DNA of 64,000 bases from Halomonas sp. UBA3074. GTDB lineage: Bacteria; Pseudomonadota; Gammaproteobacteria; Pseudomonadales; Halomonadaceae. Within the stretch, counting starts at the first letter, position 1, and each line of letters opens with the position of its first letter. A program made the position numbers and the translations under genes. Positions 52,430 through 61,589 of the stretch are shown here, piece after piece. The stretch covers positions 1 through 64,000 of the forward strand of contig NZ_DFBS01000013.1 of assembly GCF_002366715.1 (NCBI RefSeq). Direction: 5' to 3'. A model generated the notes under the pieces. It was not told the origin of the DNA, made no database searches, and was given only the letters and a program-made list of their open reading frames with translations.

Positions 52430-53815
52430 TTACTGAGGTAGCTCTATCTCCGGCGCGATACGCGTTAATGCGTCGTTAAAAACCGTTTTGATACGTGCTA
52501 GGGCGGCGGCACTCTTCCCTTCAAAGCGCATGACGAGGGCAGGGGTGGTGTTGGAAGCGCGACATAGCCCCCAGCCATCCTGATAGTCAACGCGAATACC
52601 GTCCAACGTGGTTTTGATACCTTCGCCGAAGTCGCCCTCGCGAGCAAGCTTATCCACCAGAGAAAATTTGTTAGCGTCGGTAACCGCGATATTAATCTCC
52701 GGCGTGCCAATGTCCTGGGGAAAGCGGGCGAAAAAAGTATCCGCATCGTCGGGCTGGTTGGCGAGAATTTCCACCAAACGCGCGGCGGCATAGAGCCCAT
52801 CATCAAAACCGTACCAGCGCTCTTGGAAAAAAATATGGCCGCTCATTTCCCCGCCCAACTGAGCGCCGGTCTCTTTCATGCGTGCTTTGATCAGCGAGTG
52901 GCCGGTGCGCCACATCTCCGGCTCGCCGCCCGCCTCACTGATTACCTTGACCAGATTGCCGGTGCACTTGATATCAAAAATGACCTTGGCGCCGGGCTGG
53001 CGCGTGAGCATGTCGGTGGCAAAGACCATCAACAGGTGGTCGGGATAAATCAGCTTGCCCGAGGGGGTAACCACTCCTAGGCGGTCACCGTCGCCGTCGA
53101 AGGCAAGCCCGATATCAGCGCCCGTTTCTTGCACTTTGCGCATCAGGTCTTGCATGTTTTCCGGTTTGCCAGGGTCAGGGTGGTGATTCGGAAAGTGGCC
53201 ATCGATCTCGTCGAACAGGGCAATCGTTTCAATGCCCAGGCGAGCCAGCAACTGTGGGCCAAGTTCACCAGCGACGCCATTGCCGCAGTCGACCACCGCC
53301 TTGATAGGCCGGTTGATGCGAACATCGCCCAGGATGCGCGACAGGTAGGTTTCCCGCAGATCTTGCTGGGTAATACCGCCTTGGCCCGTTTCCAGCGCGC
53401 CAGACTGGATGCGCTCAAACAGGGCGGTAATCGCATCACCTGACAGCGTTTCGCCGTCTAGCACGATTTTGAAGCCGTTATAGTCAGGCGGGTTATGGCT
53501 CCCGGTGACCATCACGCCTGACCGGGTGCCCGCCAGGACATGCGTAGCGAAGTAGAGCACCGGCGTGGGCACCATACCAATGTCGATCACGTCGCAGCCT
53601 GCGGCGTTAAGGCCACGCATCAGCGCCGCTTGTAGTCGGGGGCCTGAAAGACGCCCATCGCGCGCAACTACCACGCTTGACTCACCTCGCGCAGTGGCTT
53701 CCGAGCCCACTGCACGTCCGATCATTTCTACCGTGTCTTCGGTGAGCGTGTCATCAACGATGCCGCGAATGTCATAGGCGCGGAAAATTGAGGCGGGTAC
53801 GGACTGTGCATTCAT
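52430..53815 (-). CDS. algC: Phosphomannomutase/phosphoglucomutase
   Basis: A 461-residue alpha-D-phosphohexomutase feeding LPS and exopolysaccharide precursors. The start region FRAYDIRGIVDDTL, the phosphoserine loop GVMVTGSHNPPDYNGFK (about 100-116), the metal-binding DGDGDRLG near 240 and the sugar-binding GEMSGHIFF near 322 are intact. It lies between argB and dut, as in Pseudomonas. AGGAG precedes the start. Confidence 0.94.
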   Translation of the reverse strand: MNAQSVPASIFRAYDIRGIVDDTLTEDTVEMIGRAVGSEATARGESSVVVARDGRLSGPRLQAALMRGLNAAGCDVIDIGMVPTPVLYFATHVLAGTRSGVMVTGSHNPPDYNGFKIVLDGETLSGDAITALFERIQSGALETGQGGITQQDLRETYLSRILGDVRINRPIKAVVDCGNGVAGELGPQLLARLGIETIALFDEIDGHFPNHHPDPGKPENMQDLMRKVQETGADIGLAFDGDGDRLGVVTPSGKLIYPDHLLMVFATDMLTRQPGAKVIFDIKCTGNLVKVISEAGGEPEMWRTGHSLIKARMKETGAQLGGEMSGHIFFQERWYGFDDGLYAAARLVEILANQPDDADTFFARFPQDIGTPEINIAVTDANKFSLVDKLAREGDFGEGIKTTLDGIRVDYQDGWGLCRASNTTPALVMRFEGKSAAALARIKTVFNDALTRIAPEIELPQ

Positions 53816-53862
53816 AGGAGTTCCAAATAGTACTTACCGTTAAAAATCAGTCATGCAAAGCG

Positions 53863-54321
53863 CTACTGGCTACCGGTACTGCCAAACCCTCCGGTGCCTC
53901 GTGACGAATCCTCAAAGGCATCCACTATTGAGAGGTCGGCTTGTACTACAGGAACGAGTACATACTGTGCCAACCGATCAAAAGGCGCGAGCGTGAACGT
54001 GCTCTGCCCCCGATTCCAGACCGAAATCATTAGCTCGCCCTGGTAGTCCGAATCGATTAAACCAACCAAGTTGCCCAGCACAATGCCGTGCTTATGCCCC
54101 AAGCCGGAGCGCGGTAAAATCATTCCCGCCAACGTCGGGTCTTCAATATAGATGGCAATGCCCGTGCGCACGAGTTGGCACTCGCCAGGGGCCAGCGTCA
54201 GAGGTGCGTCGAGCAGCGCACGTAGATCCATGCCTGCAGAGCCTGCCGTTGCGTAAGAGGGAAGATAGTCGTGCAAGCGTTCATCTAACACTTTGCACTG
54301 CAGGCGGGGGCGGGGGCTCAT
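53863..54321 (-). CDS. dut: dUTP diphosphatase
   Basis: A 152-residue homotrimeric dUTPase keeping uracil out of DNA. The five motifs are visible: AGMDLRALL, PRSGLGHKHGIVLGN, GLIDSDYQGEL, RLAQYVLVPV and the C-terminal GTGGFGSTG. GGAGAG precedes the start. It is 37 bases downstream of coaBC on the same strand, the dfp-dut pair of gammaproteobacteria. Confidence 0.96.
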   Translation of the reverse strand: MSPRPRLQCKVLDERLHDYLPSYATAGSAGMDLRALLDAPLTLAPGECQLVRTGIAIYIEDPTLAGMILPRSGLGHKHGIVLGNLVGLIDSDYQGELMISVWNRGQSTFTLAPFDRLAQYVLVPVVQADLSIVDAFEDSSRGTGGFGSTGSQ

Positions 54322-54358
54322 AACGGCTCTCCAGAAGCTTTGTGAAACGGTTTAAGGG

Positions 54359-55657
54359 TTATTGGGGTGTTTTCGCCGACAGTAGAGCGAGCGCCTGATG
54401 AATGATCGTGGCAGCCAGTTGGCGTTTCGGCTGAGGGGCTTCTGCTCGGCTTTCGACGCCTTCCCCTGTTCGCCATAGTAACCAAGCGGCGTTCTGATCG
54501 CTGCCGAAGCCCAGGCCTGCCTGAGAAACATCGTTGGCGACGATCATGTCCAGCCCTTTGCGCGTGAGCTTGTCTTGCGCATAGCGCTGTATGTCTTGGG
54601 TTTCGGCGGCAAAGCCAACCACCAGCGGGCGCTGCTCAGCGGGCAACGCCGCTATGCCGGCAATAATGTCGGGGTTCTTGACCAGGGATAGGGTAAGGGT
54701 GTCGTTATCATCCTGCTTTTTGAGCTTATGCTCGGCAGGCGCCGCTGAACGATAATCAGCAACGGCGGCGCAGCCAATAAACAGCGCAGCCTGAGGCGCT
54801 AGTCGCTGCGACTCTGCATGCATCTGCTCTGCAGACGTCACATCAATACGTGTAACGCCCTGCGGCGTGGCTAAATTAACCGGCCCACTGACTAGCGTTA
54901 CCCGAGCACCCGCGGCAGCCGCGGCAGCGGCCAGGGCGAAGCCCATTTTTCCTGAACTATGGTTGGAGAGATAGCGCACGGGGTCTAGCGCTTCACGCGT
55001 TGGTCCTGCGGTAATCACGATATGCGGCGCATCGGCGCGGGGTATGGTCAGCAGCGTCGTAACGGCACTAAAGATAGCGTCGGGCTCGCTCATGCGGCCA
55101 GGACCGACGTCGCCGCAGGCCTGATCGCCAGCGGCGGGGCCAATTTGCTGCCAACCATCGTCTTGAAGCTGGGCCACATTGCGCTGTGTGGCCGGGTGGC
55201 GCCACATCGCCTGGTTCATTGCCGGGGCAATCAATTTCGGTGCTTCTGAGGCCAGGCAGAGCGTAGTGAGGAGATCGTCAGCCATGCCGTGAGCTAAGCG
55301 GGCGATTAAATCGGCAGTCGCCGGCGCAATCAGCACCACATCCGCCCAGCGGGCGAGTTCAATATGCCCCATGCCAGCCTCGGCTTCCGGGTCCAATAAC
55401 GAAGTGCGCACTGGCTCGCCGGAGAGCGCCTGGAGGGTGAGCGGGGTAATAAAAGCCTGGGCTCCGTTGGTCATCACCACGCGCACCTCGCAGCCCGCTT
55501 GCTTGAGCAGGCGCACAAGCAAGGCGCTCTTGTAAGCAGCAATACCGGCACTAACCCCCAATAGCACCCGCTTGCCTGCGAGCGTAGACGCCGCCGTGAA
55601 AGCGTTAGTCGGGGTGCTTGTAGTGTCAACAACAGAAGCCATGTCAGTCATCCACAT
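54359..55657 (-). CDS. coaBC: Bifunctional phosphopantothenoylcysteine synthetase/decarboxylase
   Basis: A two-domain enzyme of coenzyme A synthesis. The N-terminal CoaC flavoprotein (about 28-210) has GVSAGIAAYKSALLVR, the catalytic His in HIELARWADVVLIAPAT, and PAMNQAMWRHPATQRN. The C-terminal CoaB domain includes ITAGPTREALDPVRYLSNHS and KLKKQDDNDTLTLSLVKNPD. In-frame starts at 55657, 55651 and 55642 are all possible and no ribosome-binding site decides. Confidence 0.94.
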   Translation of the reverse strand: MWMTDMASVVDTTSTPTNAFTAASTLAGKRVLLGVSAGIAAYKSALLVRLLKQAGCEVRVVMTNGAQAFITPLTLQALSGEPVRTSLLDPEAEAGMGHIELARWADVVLIAPATADLIARLAHGMADDLLTTLCLASEAPKLIAPAMNQAMWRHPATQRNVAQLQDDGWQQIGPAAGDQACGDVGPGRMSEPDAIFSAVTTLLTIPRADAPHIVITAGPTREALDPVRYLSNHSSGKMGFALAAAAAAAGARVTLVSGPVNLATPQGVTRIDVTSAEQMHAESQRLAPQAALFIGCAAVADYRSAAPAEHKLKKQDDNDTLTLSLVKNPDIIAGIAALPAEQRPLVVGFAAETQDIQRYAQDKLTRKGLDMIVANDVSQAGLGFGSDQNAAWLLWRTGEGVESRAEAPQPKRQLAATIIHQALALLSAKTPQ

Positions 55658-55813
55658 CAGCGTTCGTGAGGAGGCCTACCATACCACTGGCATCATCAAT
55701 TTGGCATATCAGGGCAAAACAAGGGTAAGCTAGGTTTACTGAGGCTGATCGTCGGGGCGGGTTCGACGGCGTTTGGCGTTAAATGCCAAGAGTGTGAAAC
55801 GTGGGAAGGTGCG

Positions 55814-56488
55814 ATGGGAATCAATCACTGGCCAGAGGGTGAGCGGCCCCGGGAGAAATTATTAAACGCAGGGGCGCAGGCGCTTTCGGATGCTGAGTTG
55901 TTAGCGATTTTTTTGCGCGTTGGGGTGCAGGGGCGCTCGGCAGTCGATTTAGCGCGGGATTTATTGGCAAGCTTTGGTGGGTTGCGTCAGTTGCTGGAGG
56001 CAGACCAAGCGAGCTTTTGTAACGCCCGGGGATTAGGCGCCGCAAAGTATGCTCAGCTCCAAGCCACGCTTGAGTTGTCGCGTCGCCATTTGGCCAGCCA
56101 GTTAGCGCGTGGCAATGCGCTGACATCACCGGCCTTGGTGCGTCATTACCTAAGTTCACAGCTACGCCATTTAGGACATGAAGAGTTTGCGGTGCTTTTT
56201 TTGGACACTCAGCATCGAATTATTCGCTATGAATCGCTATTTCGCGGTACCCTAGACAGCGCATCTGTTTACCCCCGCGAAGTTGCCAAGCGCGCATTAG
56301 AACTTGGCGCTGGCGCTGTTATCCTGGCGCATAATCACCCTTCTGGTGTGGCAGAGCCAAGCGATGCGGATCGACGAATCACTGAACGTCTAAAAGACGC
56401 GCTCGCTCTTTTTGAAGTGCGCGTGTTGGATCATTTCGTGGTGGGGGATGGAGACGTGGTCTCTTTTGCCGAGCGCGGCTGGCTTTAA
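55814..56488 (+). CDS. radC: RadC-family JAMM protein
   Basis: A 224-residue protein. The N-terminal helix-hairpin-helix-like domain (ERPREKLLNAGAQALSDAEL) precedes a JAMM metalloprotease-like domain with HNHPSGVAEPSDAD near 175-188, all ligand residues intact. The name comes from a once-suspected repair role; its actual function is unsettled. It sits before rpmB-rpmG-mutM in the standard order. A GGGAAGG motif precedes the ATG. Confidence 0.92.
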   Translation: MGINHWPEGERPREKLLNAGAQALSDAELLAIFLRVGVQGRSAVDLARDLLASFGGLRQLLEADQASFCNARGLGAAKYAQLQATLELSRRHLASQLARGNALTSPALVRHYLSSQLRHLGHEEFAVLFLDTQHRIIRYESLFRGTLDSASVYPREVAKRALELGAGAVILAHNHPSGVAEPSDADRRITERLKDALALFEVRVLDHFVVGDGDVVSFAERGWL

Positions 56489-56745
56489 GCAGCATCGATA
56501 CGCAGTGCGCTATGAAATATTGATTAAGTAAAATGAGCAAAAAGGCGCTTTTTTAGCCTTTTTGTGGGTTTTGCTTGCTGCAAGTCGGGTGCTCTGGTAT
56601 AAAGTGCCACCTTTAAACTTGGGTTGAATAACGGATTTGGATAAAGCTTGGCGGTTAACGGCGCCGATACCTTCCCTGCTCCGGTTTGCCCGACAGTTTT
56701 GAACACTCAGGTAATCATATCCTGGCCAAGCAGTTGGAGGCTCTA

Positions 56746-56982
56746 ATGTCCAAAGTATGTCAGGTTACCGGCAAGCGTCCGGTAACTGGAAACAACGTTT
56801 CACACTCCCAGCGTAAGACACGTCGTCGTTTCTTGCCAAACCTGCACACCCACCGTTTTTGGGTTGAGTCTGAAAACCGCTTCGTCAAGCTGCGCGTTTC
56901 CACGAAAGGAATGCGCATCATCGACAAGAAAGGTATCGACACAGTTTTGGTCGCTATTCGTAAGCGCGGCGACGCTATCTAA
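56746..56982 (+). CDS. rpmB: 50S ribosomal protein L28
   Basis: A 78-residue L28 starting MSKVCQVTGKRPVTGNNVSH, followed by the Arg-rich QRKTRRRFLPNLHTHRFWV. GGAGG precedes the ATG at 56746. The gene leads rpmB-rpmG; the 257 bases before it hold its promoter region and a leader, with no other gene seen. Confidence 0.97.
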   Translation: MSKVCQVTGKRPVTGNNVSHSQRKTRRRFLPNLHTHRFWVESENRFVKLRVSTKGMRIIDKKGIDTVLVAIRKRGDAI

Positions 56983-57007
56983 GTAAGCCTATTGGGAGAG
57001 TTGAACC

Positions 57008-57163
57008 ATGCGCGATAAAATCAAGTTGGTGTCTAGTGCCGGTACAGGTCACTTCTACACCACTGATAAGAACAAGCGGAACACCCCGGATAAGTTCGAA
57101 TTCAAAAAATTCGACCCGGTCGTCCGTAAGCACGTTATCTACAAGGAAGCTAAGATCAAGTAA
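57008..57163 (+). CDS. rpmG: 50S ribosomal protein L33
   Basis: A 51-residue L33: MRDKIKLVSSAGTGHFYTTD then KNKRNTPDKFEFKKFDPVVR, ending in KEAKIK. It is of the zinc-free form without the CxxC pairs. GGGAGAG precedes the ATG, 25 bases after rpmB. A strong terminator follows. Confidence 0.96.
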   Translation: MRDKIKLVSSAGTGHFYTTDKNKRNTPDKFEFKKFDPVVRKHVIYKEAKIK

Positions 57164-57211
57164 TCGCGTAAGCGATCATGATCGGCTTTCTCTGCAGGCC
57201 AGCGCCTGTTC

Positions 57212-57239
57212 AAAAACCCGGCCCCAAGCCGGGTTTTTG
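57212..57239 (+). terminator. Terminator after rpmB-rpmG
   Basis: AAACCCGGC and GCCGGGTTT form a 9-base-pair stem with a CCCAA loop followed by TT. Confidence 0.85.
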
Positions 57240-57320
57240 CATGCACGCTTTTTATGCCCAGCGAGTTTGGCTAACCCATCTTCATTAGGCTGTCATCACT
57301 AGCCGTTACGATGCTCAACT

Positions 57321-58160
57321 ATGCCTGAACTGCCCGAAGTTGAAACGACCCGACGCGGGATTGCCCCTTATATCGAAGACCAAGAGGTCACCGAAGTGCG
57401 GGTGCGCCAGCCGCGGCTGCGGGTGCCTGTGCCTGATGATTTCGCTGAGCGGTTGGTGGGCGCACGCATCGGTGTCTTGAAGCGGCGTGCTAAATACCTG
57501 CAAATACCCATTGACTCTGCATCGCCATCCGGTCGTGCTGATTCTACGCTACTGTGGCATTTGGGTATGTCGGGTAGTTTACGCATTGCTCGCGTGGGTG
57601 ATTTGCCTAAAAAGCATGATCACATCGATGTGGTCACCGCCAGCGGCTATGTGTTGCGCTACCACGACCCGCGTCGGTTTGGCTTTGTGGATTGGCAGGC
57701 CGATGATGAGACACAGGACGGGCGTCTTGCGCACCTCGGCCCTGAACCCTTATCCGATGCCTTTAACGGCAAATGGCTCTACAGCCTCTCGCGCAACAAG
57801 CGGGTGGCGGTAAAGCCCTTTCTGATGGATAACCAGGTGGTGGTGGGGGCCGGTAATATCTATGCGGCAGAAGCGCTGTTTATGGCGGGCATCGACCCTC
57901 GTCGTGCAGCAGGACGAGTGTCCCGCGCTCGCTACGACGCGTTAGCCTTGGCGGTGAAAGAAGTGTTGGCGGCGGCGATTACGCAAGGCGGCACGACGCT
58001 GAGAGACTTTGTCAGTGGCCAAGGCGAGCCTGGTTACTTCGCCCAGCGGCTGAATGTTTACGGCCGCCACGGCCAGCCCTGTTTACGCTGTGGTGCGGAG
58101 CTGCGCCGCATTACGCTCGGTCAGCGCGCTAGTGTGTTTTGCCCCGGCTGCCAGCGTTGA
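57321..58160 (+). CDS. mutM: Formamidopyrimidine-DNA glycosylase
   Basis: A 279-residue Fpg that removes 8-oxoguanine and nicks the site. The catalytic N-terminus PELPEVETTRRG (Pro1 nucleophile after Met removal, Glu2) is intact. Lys near 57, the H2TH domain and the C-terminal zinc finger (CLRCGAELRRI...FCPGCQR) are present. It lies in the radC-rpmBG-mutM order but after its own terminator, so it likely has its own promoter. Confidence 0.97.
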   Translation: MPELPEVETTRRGIAPYIEDQEVTEVRVRQPRLRVPVPDDFAERLVGARIGVLKRRAKYLQIPIDSASPSGRADSTLLWHLGMSGSLRIARVGDLPKKHDHIDVVTASGYVLRYHDPRRFGFVDWQADDETQDGRLAHLGPEPLSDAFNGKWLYSLSRNKRVAVKPFLMDNQVVVGAGNIYAAEALFMAGIDPRRAAGRVSRARYDALALAVKEVLAAAITQGGTTLRDFVSGQGEPGYFAQRLNVYGRHGQPCLRCGAELRRITLGQRASVFCPGCQR

Positions 58161-58246
58161 TGGCGGCTGCTAGAACGGCGCTTGCGGTATTAATATCGAT
58201 TGTTTCTTATGTGTGATTGCATTGCTTACGTTTTTTGGAGATTGTT

Positions 58247-59437
58247 GTGACCCAACGCCTGCGCCTGAATAAAAATGCTGACCGCCGCCTGAAAGCGGGC
58301 CATCTCTGGATCTACTCCAATGAAGTGGATATTAAAGAGACCCCCTTAAAGAACTTTGCCGCAGGCGAAACCGCTCTGGTAGAAGCCTCCAACGGAAAAG
58401 TCATGGCGGTGGCTTACGTTAATCCTCATTCGCTCATTGCTGCTCGAATCATGTCGCGTGATCCTGAAATGCGCTTGGATCGTTCGCTGTTCGTACATCG
58501 CTTTAACCAAGCGCTAGCACTGCGTCAGCGGCTTTATAATCAGCCCTATTACCGCTTGATTCATGGTGAAGGCGATTTGTTGCCAGGCTTGGTGATCGAC
58601 CGCTTTGGCGATGTGCTCGTCGTGCAGCTCAATACGGCTGGCATGCAGGCCTTGGCGGATGAAATCGTGGATGCGCTGGAAAAAGTCATCAAACCGGAAG
58701 TCATCGTCTTCCGTAACGACACCGGCGGTCGTCGCCAGGAAGGGCTCGAGGCCCATGTGGACGTGATCAAAGGGACACTGCCGTACGAAGTCGTGCTGGA
58801 AGAGAATGGCGCTCGCTTTGTCGTGCCGGTACTCAATGGTCAAAAAACCGGTTGGTTCTTCGATCACCGTGTTAACCGCGAATGGCTCAATCGCCAAGTG
58901 GCCGGTAAGCGTGTACTGGATGTCTTCAGCTACGTGGGTGGCTGGGGCGTTCAGGCCGCCGTTCATGGCGCGCAAGAGGTAATGTGTCTGGACTCTTCAG
59001 GCCCAGCGCTAGAGCAAGTCGCACGCAACGCTGAACTGAATGGCGTGCAGGATAAGGTGGCTGTTAGCGAGGGCGATGCGTTTGAAGCCTTGGCAGCCTT
59101 GAAAGCCGAGGGTAAAGAGTTTGATGTGGTCGTTCTTGATCCGCCCGCCTTCATCAAGAAGCGCAAGGATATTCCAAACGGTGAGCGTGCCTATGCCCGC
59201 TTGAACCGCGAAGCGATGCGCTTGCTGGGGCGTGATGGCCTATTGTTATCGGCCTCTTGCTCGATGCATTTGGCGCCGGAGCGTCTGATGGACGTAGTGC
59301 GTGGTGCAGTGCGCCATCAGGATCGTCACGGGCAGGTGATTTTTCAGGGTCATCAAGGCCCTGATCATCCCGTCCATCCGGCAATTCCCGAAACGTCTTA
59401 TCTGAAAGCGTTGGGCGTGCGCGTGTTCCGCGACTAG
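58247..59437 (+). CDS. rlmI: 23S rRNA (cytosine1962-C5)-methyltransferase
   Basis: A 396-residue methyltransferase with an N-terminal PUA domain (RRLKAGHLWIYSNEVD), a central EEHD-type region (RLIHGEGDLLPGLVIDRFGD) and a C-terminal Rossmann domain (VLDVFSYVGGWGVQAAVHGA; DVVVLDPPAFIKKRKDI; SASCSMH with the nucleophile Cys). The start is GTG at 58247 (VTQRLRLNKNADRR) with GGAG upstream; an ATG at 58217 adds unconserved residues. Followed 32 bases later by a thioesterase gene. Confidence 0.9.
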   Translation: MTQRLRLNKNADRRLKAGHLWIYSNEVDIKETPLKNFAAGETALVEASNGKVMAVAYVNPHSLIAARIMSRDPEMRLDRSLFVHRFNQALALRQRLYNQPYYRLIHGEGDLLPGLVIDRFGDVLVVQLNTAGMQALADEIVDALEKVIKPEVIVFRNDTGGRRQEGLEAHVDVIKGTLPYEVVLEENGARFVVPVLNGQKTGWFFDHRVNREWLNRQVAGKRVLDVFSYVGGWGVQAAVHGAQEVMCLDSSGPALEQVARNAELNGVQDKVAVSEGDAFEALAALKAEGKEFDVVVLDPPAFIKKRKDIPNGERAYARLNREAMRLLGRDGLLLSASCSMHLAPERLMDVVRGAVRHQDRHGQVIFQGHQGPDHPVHPAIPETSYLKALGVRVFRD

Positions 59438-59469
59438 TTCACGAGAGCCAGGATAAACAGGAGCCAAGG

Positions 59470-59904
59470 ATGGAGTGGGCATTGCCCGATCCTTTTGTGA
59501 TCGATATTCATGTGTCTGATGAAGCGATCGATGCCTATCAGCACGTCAATAACAGTGAATACCTGCGCTGGGTCGAGCAGATCAGTTGGGCGCACTCGGT
59601 CGCGCTCGGCCTCTCTCTTGAGCGTTACCGAGAGCTTGACCGAGCCATGGTGGTTCACCGCCACGAGCTGGATTACCTCGCGCCGGCTTTTGCAGGCGAC
59701 GCGCTTCAATTGGCAACCTGGATTGTCGATTGCGATGAGCGCTTCAGTCTGACCCGTCGTTTTCAGCTAGTGCGCGCTCGCGATGCGAAAACGCTGCTGA
59801 AGGCCCGTACACGCTTTGCCTGTGTGGCACTCTCAACGGGGCGGCCCAAGCGTTTACCCGACGAGTATCGGCGTATTTACGGCGGCGCGGTTATTGTCGA
59901 ATGA
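59470..59904 (+). CDS. Hotdog-fold acyl-CoA thioesterase
   Basis: A 144-residue 4HBT-family protein. The active-site helix begins AIDAYQHVNNSEYLRWVEQ (about 20-38), where the Asp/Tyr-x-x-His-Val-Asn pattern is typical of YbgC/FadM-type enzymes; here a Tyr replaces the usual Phe or Met before QHVNN. The substrate cannot be named. It is probably co-transcribed with rlmI and is followed by a strong terminator. Confidence 0.82.
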   Translation: MEWALPDPFVIDIHVSDEAIDAYQHVNNSEYLRWVEQISWAHSVALGLSLERYRELDRAMVVHRHELDYLAPAFAGDALQLATWIVDCDERFSLTRRFQLVRARDAKTLLKARTRFACVALSTGRPKRLPDEYRRIYGGAVIVE

Positions 59905-59960
59905 CGCTGGGCGAAGTGGATTTTTTCGTGCAGAAACGGTAATCGCTAGATTTTTCTCCT

Positions 59961-59987
59961 AAAAAACGCCTTAACCGGCGTTTTTTT
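59961..59987 (+). terminator. Terminator after the thioesterase gene
   Basis: AAAAAACGCC and GGCGTTTTTT pair around TTAACC, followed by more T. Confidence 0.85.
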
Positions 59988-60078
59988 TGTTTTGCATTTT
60001 GAGGGTGGTGGTCAACGTTAGCTGTGCGGTAATTTGCTTAACAGGATCGCTGACCTTACAAAGCACAGGGAAAAACCA

Positions 60079-61197
60079 ATGCAAATCGCCGTCCCCAAAG
60101 AGATTAAAAATCACGAATATCGCGTAGCCTTAACACCCACTGGTGCGCGGGAATTAACCGGGCGTGGCCATCAGGTCAGCGTTCAAGCAGGGGCCGGTGA
60201 AGGGGCTGGCTTTGCCGATGCTGATTACCAGGCCGCTGGTGCCCAGATCGAAGCCGATGTGGATGCTTTGTGGCGCAATGCCGAGCTGATCCTCAAGGTG
60301 AAAGAACCGCAGCCGGACGAGGTGGCACGCCTCACTTCACAGCACACACTGTTTACCTATCTGCACTTGGCCGCCGAAGAGCCCCTTACCCGCGGCCTGA
60401 TGGAGAGCGGTGCCACCTGTATCGCCTACGAAACGATCACCGATGCCCGGGGCGGTTTACCGCTGCTGGCGCCCATGAGCACCGTCGCCGGGCGCATGGC
60501 CGTGCAAGCGGGAGCTCACAGCCTGGAAAAAGCCCAGGGCGGTGCCGGTGTATTGCTGCCCGGGGTGCCAGGCGTGGCACCGGGTAAAGTCACTGTCATT
60601 GGTGGCGGTGTGGTGGGTGAAAATGCGGCGCGTATGGCGTTGGGGTTAGGTGCGGAGGTCACCATTTTGGATAAATCCCTGGCGCGCCTGGAAGTGCTGG
60701 ACGACCGTTATCAGGGGCGTATTAAAACGGTTTTCTCCACGGCAGACGCACTTGAAACTGCGACGCGTGAATCGGATATGATTATCGGCGCCGTACTGGT
60801 GCCGGGTGCCGCGGCGCCAAAGTTGATCACTCGACGGATGTTGGCCGGAATGAAGCCTGGCAGCGTATTGGTCGATGTAGCCATTGATCAGGGCGGCTGC
60901 TTTGAAACCAGTAAGCCCACCACCCATGCCGAGCCGACCTACATCGTGGATGGCATTGTGCACTACTGTGTCGCCAACATGCCCGGTGCCGTGGCTCGCA
61001 CGGCTACCCAAGGGCTGACCAACGCCACACTGCCCTTTGTACTCGCGTTGGCGGATAAAGGCTGGCAGCAGGCGCTACGTGACGACCCGCACTTCCTGCC
61101 CGGTCTTAATGTGCATGCTGGCCAAGTGACTTATCAAGCCGTGGCAGACGCCTTTGGGTTAGAAAGTAGTCATCCCGCAAGTGTTGTTGAAGGCTAA
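60079..61197 (+). CDS. ald: Alanine dehydrogenase
   Basis: A 372-residue NAD-dependent enzyme interconverting alanine and pyruvate plus ammonia. MQIAVPKEIKNHEYRVALTP is the family start, with Arg and Lys that bind pyruvate; His in LFTYLHLAAE near 95 is catalytic. The Rossmann motif is VIGGGVVGENAARMALGLGA near 174, and HYCVANMPGAVARTAT lies near 296. ATG at 60079 has AGGGAAA upstream. It converges with slyX. Confidence 0.95.
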   Translation: MQIAVPKEIKNHEYRVALTPTGARELTGRGHQVSVQAGAGEGAGFADADYQAAGAQIEADVDALWRNAELILKVKEPQPDEVARLTSQHTLFTYLHLAAEEPLTRGLMESGATCIAYETITDARGGLPLLAPMSTVAGRMAVQAGAHSLEKAQGGAGVLLPGVPGVAPGKVTVIGGGVVGENAARMALGLGAEVTILDKSLARLEVLDDRYQGRIKTVFSTADALETATRESDMIIGAVLVPGAAAPKLITRRMLAGMKPGSVLVDVAIDQGGCFETSKPTTHAEPTYIVDGIVHYCVANMPGAVARTATQGLTNATLPFVLALADKGWQQALRDDPHFLPGLNVHAGQVTYQAVADAFGLESSHPASVVEG

Positions 61198-61228
61198 TAA
61201 ATACGCAGTCGTTGGTGCTACCATTAAC

Positions 61229-61477
61229 TTAATAGTGTGGCGGAAGTTCATCCTCAGGGCGCGGGCCGCTCTGGGGTTCGCTTGCTTGAAGGGCCTGATG
61301 CTGCTCGCGTAGGCGTTCTCGCATCAAGCCGCTTAGCTGCTCAAGTTTTTCCAAGCGGCGCTCCTGCTGAACTACGGCTTGATCGAGCGTGTCGAGCCAG
61401 TGCTCTTGATGCGCTAAGCGGCTTTCTAAAGATTCAACAAGTTGACTCAGCTCAGTGGGCGATAATTCGTGGGTCAT
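61229..61477 (-). CDS. slyX: SlyX-family coiled-coil protein
   Basis: An 82-residue protein formed by a coiled coil (ELSQLVESLESRLAHQEHWL; DTLDQAVVQQERRLEKLEQL) with the short polar tail ending LPPHY that is typical of SlyX. The function of SlyX is unknown. It converges with ald and is divergent from the cold-shock-domain gene. Confidence 0.88.
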   Translation of the reverse strand: MTHELSPTELSQLVESLESRLAHQEHWLDTLDQAVVQQERRLEKLEQLSGLMRERLREQHQALQASEPQSGPRPEDELPPHY

Positions 61478-61589
61478 GATAACATTGCAACCTTATGTAG
61501 TAGTATGCCGGTGCTATTGGGAATGGGCCTGATAGTGCGGGTATTGTCCTTCGTCTGTTACCCATACAACAAGAGAGCTTTTATTTTCT